Below, in pieces: positions 1-7,766 of a stretch of DNA of 32,816 bases (position 1 is the stretch's first letter; every line of letters begins with the position of its first letter). Source of the DNA: an uncultured Bacilli bacterium (GTDB lineage Bacteria; Bacillota_I; Bacilli_A; RF39; UBA660); NCBI GenBank assembly GCA_947623665.1, contig CANQHJ010000012.1, positions 1-32,816 of the forward strand, read 5' to 3'. Position numbers and translations under genes: made by a program. The notes under the pieces are model-generated. The model did no database searches. It was given only the letters and a program-made list of their open reading frames with translations, and was not told where the DNA came from.

Positions 1-1
1 T

Positions 2-94
2 ATTACTAGCAACGGAAGATTATATAAATTCTTTCGTTATTGGAAAAGAGTTGTAGATAACTACGACACCCGCTCCAAATTGTATTTAAGTTGA
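2..94 (+). CDS. C-terminal end of a CDS truncated by the window edge (…ITSNGRLYKFFRYWKRVVDNYDTRSKLYLS*)
   Basis: Open frame from nt 2 to TGA at 92-94, directly overlapped by an intrinsic terminator; family not recognised. Confidence 0.55.
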   Translation: MTSNGRLYKFFRYWKRVVDNYDTRSKLYLS

Positions 95-116
95 ACTTTT
101 AGTTCAATTTTTTTTG
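91..116 (+). terminator. Intrinsic terminator TTGAAC-TTTTA-GTTCAA-T(n)
   Basis: 6-bp perfect stem followed by a T run; overlaps the TGA stop of the upstream partial CDS. Confidence 0.8.
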
Positions 117-142
117 ATTACAAACTAAATTTATGGTATACT
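114..142 (+). promoter_or_regulatory. Sigma-A type promoter TTGATT-17 nt-TATACT
   Basis: Consensus-like hexamers with 17-nt spacer, followed by an AAGGAGG RBS and ATG at 167. Confidence 0.75.
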
Positions 143-166
143 ATAAACCATTAAGGAGGGTTCATA

Positions 167-694
167 ATGATAAAAATATTTTATAAAACCAAAGAAGAAA
201 TAGAAACAGAAAATGGATTATACCGTTGGGCTGCTACAGAAGTTAAAGGAATACCAAAAATTGCATGTCCTACATATTTAATGAAGAATGATGGAACTAA
301 AACAGATACTTCAGATTTAACAGAAGAAGAAATAATGGCACTTATTACACAAGATGTTAAAGATTTTGAATCATCAAATGGATCATATAAAACAAATGCC
401 AAAAATCATTTAGATTCTTTTGATTTAATTAAAGTTACTGAAAAAAGTTGGACACCATCTGTTGATGCAATTTTACAAACTTATTATATGGAAAATACAT
501 ATGGTCATATTATGGCTGATATAAGAGGTGCTATGGATCAAAACAATATAGTTGACAAAGCAAAAATAATTGCTAAATTCTTAAAAGAATCAAATGGAAA
601 ATTCGAACCAACAACTAAAGAAGAGACTATAATAACTCTACAACAAATGAGTTATAATGAAAAACTAAAAAATAAAATCATTAAAATAAAATAA
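167..694 (+). CDS. Hypothetical protein, 175 aa
   Basis: Long ORF with strong promoter and RBS; no family recognised. Confidence 0.8.
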   Translation: MIKIFYKTKEEIETENGLYRWAATEVKGIPKIACPTYLMKNDGTKTDTSDLTEEEIMALITQDVKDFESSNGSYKTNAKNHLDSFDLIKVTEKSWTPSVDAILQTYYMENTYGHIMADIRGAMDQNNIVDKAKIIAKFLKESNGKFEPTTKEETIITLQQMSYNEKLKNKIIKIK

Positions 695-706
695 TCAATC
701 AAAAAC

Positions 707-740
707 AAAAAATACACTATTTAATTTTAGTGTATTTTTT
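707..740. terminator. Bidirectional terminator between convergent genes
   Basis: AAAATACACTA…TAGTGTATTTT inverted repeat with A/T runs on both sides. Confidence 0.8.
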
Positions 741-744
741 ATTT

Positions 745-2355
745 TTAACCAATGCAATTATTAAATTGTTTAGCACTATCATCACAAGGTTTTTCTGTTG
801 GTTTATAAACTTTTCCAGCAAACCAAACTTCCCCACTATTCTTATCACGAATTAAGAAAATATAAGGTCTATCAAATGTCATATCAATAATTTCAATAGG
901 AACATCATATAAATGCTCAAATCCACAAGAAGCAGCTCCCATACCACCACCAGCAGTAGCAGCAGAAGCCTTAATACCATCATTTGAAAAATCTATATTA
1001 GCTTTATGTTTAACTGTATTAATATATATTTTATTATCCTTTATCATATCAGATAAATTAGCTTTATCTTTACTAAATACATTTTTAATTCCTAATTTTT
1101 TCAAATCTTCTTTTAATTCAATTTCATTTTCAAAATTAAACATAGGAATATAACCAGTTATTTTAGTAACTTTTCCTTCTTCAAAATTCTTATTCTCTAT
1201 TGTTTTTAAATTATCAATAATCTTATTAATACTATTCTTATCTATATCTTTTATATAATTATTTATATCTTGATATTTAGGCATAATTGCTACATATTGT
1301 AAAGTTGTACCATCATATTCCTTTAAATCTTTAGAAAACGCTTTTAAGTCATCATCGTTATAAATCATAAAATCAGTTGATACACTTAATTGATGATAAT
1401 TAGAATTTAACTCTTTTACAAACTTATCTACAAATTGAGAAGTACTAATTGTTGGATCAAAACAACCATCTCCATTTACTAAATAATCATCATACTCTTT
1501 TGTAATAGTACTTCTAATATTATCCTCACCTAATTCTTTTACAATATCGTAATTATTAATTGAAGCACCTATTTCAACTGCTTTTGCATACATTGCTTTA
1601 TCATTAAAAGCCAAACTTTTATAACTATCATCTGAATCAAGTGGTGTAATCATTTCAGAGTACTTTTCATGTTTATACTTAACCATATAAACCTCAGGAT
1701 TTTTAGTTGTACTATCAGCAGTAGAACTTTGAATCCTCTCTTTCCAATCCATATCAATTGCAAGAGCATTAACAAGTAAAAATTTATAATCTGAAACATC
1801 ATCAAATAAACTACTAATTAATCCTAATGTCTTTTCATTAACCCAAGAGTTAACTTTGTCTGGACTTTTAAATGAATCAAAAATAATATCTGCATTATAT
1901 TTTTTTGAAAGATTATTAATATACTTTTCTTTTACATTATTCTTATACTCATTTTGTATAAACATAGCATTAGCAAAAGACATATTTTTATTATTATCGT
2001 ATTTCTTAGATTCATAATCACCTATTACTTGACTAATTTGTTCTTTATCTTCCCCACTTGCACCTTCTTTTAACATTGCAAGAGCATATTTAATAGAAAG
2101 AGGACTATATATAATATTATCATCATTATTCTCTAGTTTTAAAAACTCCAAATCAAACTTTTCTAGTCCATTACCTTCCATACGATACTCAGATTTTACA
2201 GCTTTTGATTTTGTTTTTACCTTATCTTTTTGTACAACAAATTTAAAATAAGCAAAAACTCCTCCACCTATAAGTAACAACAAAAACAAAATAACTAAAA
2301 ATATTTTACCTTTTTTATGGTTTTTCTTCTTACCATTCTCATCCATACTTATCAC
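745..2355 (-). CDS. Membrane-anchored serpin (serine protease inhibitor family)
   Basis: N-terminal TM segment; serpin signatures NIIYSPLSIKYALAMLKEGA and FDRPYIFLIRDKNSGEVWFAGKVY; reactive-loop hinge NDGIKASAATA. The ORF-track start is GTG; ATG at 2346 after AAGGAG is the more likely start. Confidence 0.9.
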   Translation of the reverse strand: MISMDENGKKKNHKKGKIFLVILFLLLLIGGGVFAYFKFVVQKDKVKTKSKAVKSEYRMEGNGLEKFDLEFLKLENNDDNIIYSPLSIKYALAMLKEGASGEDKEQISQVIGDYESKKYDNNKNMSFANAMFIQNEYKNNVKEKYINNLSKKYNADIIFDSFKSPDKVNSWVNEKTLGLISSLFDDVSDYKFLLVNALAIDMDWKERIQSSTADSTTKNPEVYMVKYKHEKYSEMITPLDSDDSYKSLAFNDKAMYAKAVEIGASINNYDIVKELGEDNIRSTITKEYDDYLVNGDGCFDPTISTSQFVDKFVKELNSNYHQLSVSTDFMIYNDDDLKAFSKDLKEYDGTTLQYVAIMPKYQDINNYIKDIDKNSINKIIDNLKTIENKNFEEGKVTKITGYIPMFNFENEIELKEDLKKLGIKNVFSKDKANLSDMIKDNKIYINTVKHKANIDFSNDGIKASAATAGGGMGAASCGFEHLYDVPIEIIDMTFDRPYIFLIRDKNSGEVWFAGKVYKPTEKPCDDSAKQFNNCIG

Positions 2356-2441
2356 TCCTTATTATCATCATTATATGATATATACATTTTATTTACAATT
2401 ACTTTCCACAATGCAATTGTCTAATCACGTAAACTACATTC

Positions 2442-2915
2442 TTACTTTAAATCCATCTTTAAAACATTATGATTATCATCACAAATAAAAGTTATATTCA
2501 TATTTCCAGATTTAAAATTTTCTATTAGTTTATCATCTAATAAATGAGTAATTGCAAACCTTTTATTATTTTTAACAATATCATCAATAGACATCCAATA
2601 AGAATAATTTTCTTCTACTTCATGAGGAAATCCACTAACTTCATTAGCAATATAAGTATTCATAATAAATTTTCTATCTGGATAAATAATTTCTACTTGT
2701 CCCTTATATTCTAATTTAGAAACATCCATACCAGTCTCTTCTTTAAACTCTCTCTTACATGCTTCTTTTTCAGTTTCTCCATCTTCAATTTTACCACCTG
2801 GTATATCCAAATAACCCTTATTATTATTTTTATATTTTATACAAACTACTTTATTATTCACAATTGCAAATACTCTAACAGCATTTCTTACATTCTCCAT
2901 ATAATTTCCCTCCAA
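2442..2915 (-). CDS. NUDIX hydrolase
   Basis: Nudix box GGKIEDGETEKEACKREFKEETGMDV. Confidence 0.93.
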   Translation of the reverse strand: MEGNYMENVRNAVRVFAIVNNKVVCIKYKNNNKGYLDIPGGKIEDGETEKEACKREFKEETGMDVSKLEYKGQVEIIYPDRKFIMNTYIANEVSGFPHEVEENYSYWMSIDDIVKNNKRFAITHLLDDKLIENFKSGNMNITFICDDNHNVLKMDLK

Positions 2916-2935
2916 TTATATTTTAACATATATAA

Positions 2936-2965
2936 AAAGAAATTGACTAATAATCAATTTCTTTA
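2936..2965 (-). terminator. Intrinsic terminator downstream of the acidic-protein gene
   Basis: AAAGAAATTGA-TTATTAG-TCAATTTCTTTTT, 11-bp stem on the minus strand. Confidence 0.8.
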
Positions 2966-2970
2966 ATAAT

Positions 2971-4038
2971 TTATTGTACAGGATTTGCTTGTCCTTGTGG
3001 ATTTTGTAATTGATCTAAAGTAATAGTTGGAACCTCTTGAGAAGGTTGAGAAATTGGAGATTCAACAACTGGAGATGATACCACAGTATTATCAATTGTA
3101 GAACTATCTGCAGTTGGTAAAACAACAGTCTCATTAGATAACTCTTGTTCCTGATTCTGTTCTTGATTTTGAACTTCATCAGGTGCAACAAACTTAATTT
3201 GTGGACCAACTTCTTCTTTTTTAGGCCTCATATCTTCTTGAATAACTTCTACTGTAGGAGCATGTGCTTCACTTGCTTGTGAATCACCAAATCCAAAAGT
3301 AATAACATCCTTTTCTTCGTCTTCTTCTTCAGCAGAGGCTTCTTCTGTTTTATCATCATTATCAATAGTTGGAGATAAAGGCTCTTTTTCCTCTACTTTT
3401 TCTTCTTTAATATCTTCACCATCTTCTACTTCTTGAGTAGTAATGTTATTAACTGCATCATCATCTACACGAGTTGGTTGAAGTCCCTCTGGAGTAGTAT
3501 CATCATCATCTTCTTCTGATTCCTCATCACCAAGTGAAGAATCAGGACCCATTGCACCAGGCAATTCACCAGACAACATAGAGCCTTCAATAGGAGAAGA
3601 TGAAATAGGACTATCGGAAATAGATTCTTGTACTTCCTCATCATTAACTTCTGAAACATCTTTTTCCTCTTCAGTATTAGACTCTTCATCTACAACAGGT
3701 GTCTCTATTTTTGTATCTTCATTTATCTCTTCTTTTTCTTCTTGTTCTTTTTCATCAGTTTCCACCTCAGGTCTATTAGGATTTTCTAAAATAGAATTTT
3801 TATTTGGTTGTTGTAAAATAGCATCCAAATAATCATCATAATCAGCACCCTCTCCTTCAGGTGGTAATAAGTTTTGTGGTTCTTTAACATCAAGTCCTAA
3901 ATCACGTCCTGCTTTTTTTTGTGCTAAAAATCTAATATAAGAAAGTGAGTAATATCCACTAAAAATAAGATTAAATATTTGAATTTTTTCTTCGTCAGTA
4001 AAACTATCTTCAAATTTTTCTTTCATTTCATCTAGCAT
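2971..4038 (-). CDS. Hypothetical protein with short N-terminal domain and long acidic, low-complexity, Q/P/S/T-rich tail
   Basis: 355-aa ORF with long E/D runs; conserved-looking N-terminus (TDEEKIQIFNLIFSGYYSLSYIRFLAQKK). Confidence 0.8.
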   Translation of the reverse strand: MLDEMKEKFEDSFTDEEKIQIFNLIFSGYYSLSYIRFLAQKKAGRDLGLDVKEPQNLLPPEGEGADYDDYLDAILQQPNKNSILENPNRPEVETDEKEQEEKEEINEDTKIETPVVDEESNTEEEKDVSEVNDEEVQESISDSPISSSPIEGSMLSGELPGAMGPDSSLGDEESEEDDDDTTPEGLQPTRVDDDAVNNITTQEVEDGEDIKEEKVEEKEPLSPTIDNDDKTEEASAEEEDEEKDVITFGFGDSQASEAHAPTVEVIQEDMRPKKEEVGPQIKFVAPDEVQNQEQNQEQELSNETVVLPTADSSTIDNTVVSSPVVESPISQPSQEVPTITLDQLQNPQGQANPVQ

Positions 4039-4126
4039 AATGACACACTCCCTTATTCTATTCTTAAAGTAAGTATATCACAAAGAATTATATTTACCAA
4101 GTTATTTTTATCTATTTTTAAACAAT

Positions 4127-4771
4127 TTACATTACTTCATGTTCAAGTAATCGATAACACTCAATAGAATCATCAAGTAATTTTTCAAAAGAAGCACCAT
4201 CAGTTATTCTTCCAACAATACTACCATAATGAGTAGGAACTACTATTTTAGGTTTTATAGTATTAACAAAATCAGCAGCTTCCCTATAATTCATTGTATA
4301 AACACCACCAATACAAACAAAAGCAACATCACATTTTATATTTGCATTATCACTTAAAAAATCTGTATCACCAGAAATATAATATAAAATATTATCAACA
4401 TTAACAATATAACCAACCCATCCACTATCAGGTGTATGAAAGGGTTTATCGATATTATATGCTGCTACTGTAGAAAAATATAAATCATCAACCTTATAGT
4501 TACCATTAGGAACCACATCTAAAATATTTTCTTTAGAAAAACCTAAACTTTCTACTCTACTTTTTAAAAGATTTGGAACAATTATTTTAGTATTATCTTT
4601 TCTTACCTTAAATATAGAATCAGAATCAAAATGGTCATAATGATCATGAGTAATAAATATATAATCTGCATCATGAAAATTTTCTTCTATCTTAAAAGGA
4701 TCAAAATAAATCTTTTTATTTCTATCTATTTTAATAGCGCTTTGAGTAAAAACAGTAACTCCATCCAACAT
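4127..4771 (-). CDS. MBL-fold metallohydrolase, UlaG-like (COG2220 type)
   Basis: THDHYDHFD, SGDTDF and VPTHYG motifs. Confidence 0.9.
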   Translation of the reverse strand: MLDGVTVFTQSAIKIDRNKKIYFDPFKIEENFHDADYIFITHDHYDHFDSDSIFKVRKDNTKIIVPNLLKSRVESLGFSKENILDVVPNGNYKVDDLYFSTVAAYNIDKPFHTPDSGWVGYIVNVDNILYYISGDTDFLSDNANIKCDVAFVCIGGVYTMNYREAADFVNTIKPKIVVPTHYGSIVGRITDGASFEKLLDDSIECYRLLEHEVM

Positions 4772-4820
4772 ACCTATTCACCTCTAATATAAATTTAACA
4801 CGTTTACCAAAAATTGTAAA

Positions 4821-5312
4821 TCATACTTTTCTTAAAATTTCTACTTCTATATTTTTTTCATTAACTACATAACTAACCTTACTACCAATTTTCTTTTTAT
4901 AAATAGATCTACCAAGTGGACTATTTAAAGATATTTCGCCTATATCATTATTAGGTATATATTTACCTGTTAATTTAATAACTTCTATCTCTTCATCATC
5001 AAGTGCATATCTTAGTAATAATTCAACTTTATCATCAACATTAACAATATTACTCTCACACTTATTTTCTTTAACTACTTTTAAATGTTTTTTTACTTCT
5101 AAAAGATTTTTAATTTTACTTACTATCTCACGCTCTTTTCTCATAACTTCATCATATGCAAAATTATCATGCCAACCATCTCCTACTGCATCTTTTAATA
5201 CTTCTCCACCAACTCTAGCATTATCTGAAAAACTATTTTTTGCACTCTCTAACTCTTCTAAAAATTGTAAATAACCTTCTTCATTAACTAATATTTCTTC
5301 CAACTCTAACAC
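4821..5312 (-). CDS. GreA/GreB-family transcription elongation factor
   Basis: N-terminal coiled coil with GDGWHDNFAYDEVMRKEREI, C-terminal domain with SPLGRSIYKKKIGSKVSYVV. Confidence 0.88.
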   Translation of the reverse strand: MLELEEILVNEEGYLQFLEELESAKNSFSDNARVGGEVLKDAVGDGWHDNFAYDEVMRKEREIVSKIKNLLEVKKHLKVVKENKCESNIVNVDDKVELLLRYALDDEEIEVIKLTGKYIPNNDIGEISLNSPLGRSIYKKKIGSKVSYVVNEKNIEVEILRKV

Positions 5313-5337
5313 CTTCTTTCCATATTTTTTTTCAAAA

Positions 5338-5364
5338 CAAAAAACCGCTCCTCTATAGGCACGT
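5338..5364 (-). terminator. Possible leader attenuator upstream of the GreA-family gene
   Basis: CGTGCCT-ATAG-AGGAGCG (one G·A mismatch, one G·U) followed by GTTTTTTG in the 5' UTR; a GC-rich island in an AT-rich leader. Confidence 0.45.
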
Positions 5365-5406
5365 AAAACTAAAAAATAAATTTTCTAAGCAAAACAATCT
5401 AATCAC

Positions 5407-5435
5407 ATTATATTACATAAAATAAAAAAGAGCAA
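5407..5435 (-). promoter_or_regulatory. Promoter for the GreA-family gene: TTGCTC-17 nt-TATAAT
   Basis: Perfect -10 with 17-nt spacer; the -35 overlaps the 3' stem of the upstream gene's terminator. Confidence 0.65.
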
Positions 5436-5453
5436 ACTTTTCAAGTCCACTCT
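5427..5453 (-). terminator. Intrinsic terminator of the 271-aa gene
   Basis: AGAGTGGACTTGAAAAGTTTGCTCTTTTTT hairpin plus T run. Confidence 0.7.
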
Positions 5454-5455
5454 AA

Positions 5456-6271
5456 CTAATCGATAACTAAACTATTTAAAATCTCTTTAATATTATCATC
5501 ATTAAAATAACCATTTCTTCCAGAAAAAATTAAAAAATATCTTTTATTATTCTTAAAAATAATAACCTCTACTAATCTTGGTTTATATTTATTATCATTA
5601 TCTATATTATTAGTCATAAATCCAACATAGTCCCCATCTATAAATCTAAAATCATTACTCTTATAAAAATTGTAATTTATGAAATATGCCACATAGAAAT
5701 TTTCTTTCATCTTCTTAACACTTGTAAAAATATTATTTTTGACATTTTTATATTTTTTAATAAATCTAATAAAATCTAAATCATTTTCTATTTTATTTTC
5801 TTTAATAATCCTTTTTCTATCATCAATACTAATATTTCTAAATTTTCCTATATCATCTATTCCTTCAATAAACATATCAACATAACTTTTAGATACTCCC
5901 ATAGAAAAACTTGCCTTTACACCGTCTTTATATTCATTATCTTCTAATCTATAAGAGATCATATTCTCATCATAATCTTCTACTTTCTTAAATTCTTTAA
6001 ATACATCTTTAACTTTCATATCCTTATATTTTAAATAATCATTATTATTTGTTTTTACTTGATTTATAATAAATATGTTTTCTTCATTTTCAAAGTTTTT
6101 ATAAACATCTTCATAATCACTAGATACACCACCAAAATAATTACTATGAATATCATAAATCATTAAATTAATTCCTTTATAAATAAAATAACCTACTATT
6201 AAAAATACAAAAGCTAAAATAATTTTTTTATTATTTGAGTTTTTCTTATTTCTCTTTATCTTCTTTTTCAT
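5456..6271 (-). CDS. Hypothetical membrane-anchored protein, 271 aa
   Basis: Lys-rich N-terminus followed by one TM helix; no family recognised. Confidence 0.75.
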   Translation of the reverse strand: MKKKIKRNKKNSNNKKIILAFVFLIVGYFIYKGINLMIYDIHSNYFGGVSSDYEDVYKNFENEENIFIINQVKTNNNDYLKYKDMKVKDVFKEFKKVEDYDENMISYRLEDNEYKDGVKASFSMGVSKSYVDMFIEGIDDIGKFRNISIDDRKRIIKENKIENDLDFIRFIKKYKNVKNNIFTSVKKMKENFYVAYFINYNFYKSNDFRFIDGDYVGFMTNNIDNDNKYKPRLVEVIIFKNNKRYFLIFSGRNGYFNDDNIKEILNSLVID

Positions 6272-6331
6272 AAAATCACCCTTTTATCTTATACCCAAAT
6301 AATATCATATTTTTTTATAATTTTATAGTAA

Positions 6332-6709
6332 TTATTTATATTTTTTCTTAACCTTATCAGGCATTACATCACAACCTACTTCTCTCCAACTATTCACACC
6401 AGATAAATTATAATACTTAACTTCTAAAAAAGCATCTTCTTTTAATTTCCTACTTGTTTTAAAATCTATCTTTTTACTATGCCCATTTTTATCATACATA
6501 ACAAGTGTATATTTAAACCTCATAGAATCTCTCGAATTAAGAACTTCTAACTTTGTATTATCTACTTGTGTATAATAAATCCTATCAGACTCAAATAAAT
6601 AAAAATAAGAAAAACAACATAAACAAACAAATACAAAAGTCCAGGTTATTATTGGTAATTTTTCTTTTATATACTCCACACTACTCCTCCTTTTCAATTG
6701 TATTAACAT
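6332..6709 (-). CDS. Hypothetical protein with one TM helix, 125 aa
   Basis: TM WTFVFVCLCCFSYFYLF; compact C-terminal domain. Confidence 0.65.
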   Translation of the reverse strand: MLIQLKRRSSVEYIKEKLPIITWTFVFVCLCCFSYFYLFESDRIYYTQVDNTKLEVLNSRDSMRFKYTLVMYDKNGHSKKIDFKTSRKLKEDAFLEVKYYNLSGVNSWREVGCDVMPDKVKKKYK

Positions 6710-7766
6710 ATTCTACTTTAAAAAAATCATCATAATATATACTTCCATTTTTTATAAGCATAAAGAAATTTATTAAATAAAATAACATCATACCCATCAT
6801 TACTAACAAAAAAAGCAACATTACTTCAAAAGCATCCAACACTAAAACATTACAAATAAATGATACAAAACATAATACAACAAATATACTTCCAATATAA
6901 TATGAATATAAAAATACTATCCTAAAAATAAGTTTTATTACTCTAAACCTACCAAAAGAAAGTCTTACTCCTAAAAACTCACTACCAAAAGTTCTCCCCA
7001 TTTTAAAATAAGGATAAATTATATAATAGAAAATAAATACAATAAAAAGTAAATATCTATTTTTTATAAAAACACTTAAAACAAAAGTTATAAAACTATA
7101 CAAAAACAAATCTAAAATAAATATAGTTATTCTTCTAAAACCACTTACAACTTCTCCTCTTTTAAAAGAATCTTCATCTAGTTTCTCTCTTGTAGGTAAA
7201 ATATTTATAAGTCCCATTATATAATAACCAATTAAACCACCTAGTGTATTCATAATTAAATCATCAACATCAAATACTCTATAAGGATATGGATATATAT
7301 AATATAATCCTGATGCTTGAGTAAATTCAAAAAATAAACTTAATACTAAACTTATAAATAAAGCCTTTTTCAAACTACATTTAAAATAATATCTTAAATA
7401 CATACCCAAAGGTATAAACATTATTATATTCAAGATTACTGTATAAACCGAAGGAGACAATAAAACATCTATATAAGTATGAAAGTCACTTAATACAAAT
7501 GGTGAATCTTTCACTATATCTTTTATAAAATTAAATGGTACTAATCTTATAAAATCACTATGATATACAGACTTATTAGGAAGAGGAAGAATAACTAAAA
7601 AATATATTGTTATTAAATAAAGAATAAATGAATAAATTATAAAAACTCTAAATAAATTAACAGATCCATACTTATGATATTGATAAATTATAAATGGTAT
7701 ATAAGATACTAATACAATAAAAGGAAATATTAATATAGCAGTCTTTATTACTGAAAAATATTCCAA
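6681..7766 (-). CDS. VanZ-like / RDD-domain fusion membrane protein
   Basis: VanZ motifs (IPLGMYLRYYF, FEFTQASGLYY, FDVDDLIMNTLGGLIGY) then RDD-like RRITIFILDLF … GRTFGSEFLGVRLS; TTG start immediately after the stop of the upstream permease gene. Confidence 0.85.
   Translation of the reverse strand: MEYFSVIKTAILIFPFIVLVSYIPFIIYQYHKYGSVNLFRVFIIYSFILYLITIYFLVILPLPNKSVYHSDFIRLVPFNFIKDIVKDSPFVLSDFHTYIDVLLSPSVYTVILNIIMFIPLGMYLRYYFKCSLKKALFISLVLSLFFEFTQASGLYYIYPYPYRVFDVDDLIMNTLGGLIGYYIMGLINILPTREKLDEDSFKRGEVVSGFRRITIFILDLFLYSFITFVLSVFIKNRYLLFIVFIFYYIIYPYFKMGRTFGSEFLGVRLSFGRFRVIKLIFRIVFLYSYYIGSIFVVLCFVSFICNVLVLDAFEVMLLFLLVMMGMMLFYLINFFMLIKNGSIYYDDFFKVEYVNTIEKEE

Noticed and set aside
181-402. 73-aa minus-strand ORF
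   Set aside because: Antisense to the 175-aa gene, with no convincing expression signals or family.
3015-3689. 64-aa and 74-aa ORFs at 3015-3209 and 3465-3689
   Set aside because: Same-strand out-of-frame ORFs inside the low-complexity acidic-protein gene; compositional by-products.
5338-5364. Lysine riboswitch (L-box), suggested by TAGAGGAGCG
   Set aside because: Only the short 5' motif resembles an L-box; the remaining conserved stems are absent, and the downstream gene is GreA-like rather than lysine-related.
6553-6735. 60-aa plus-strand ORF
   Set aside because: Antisense to the 125-aa and VanZ-RDD genes; low-complexity sequence.
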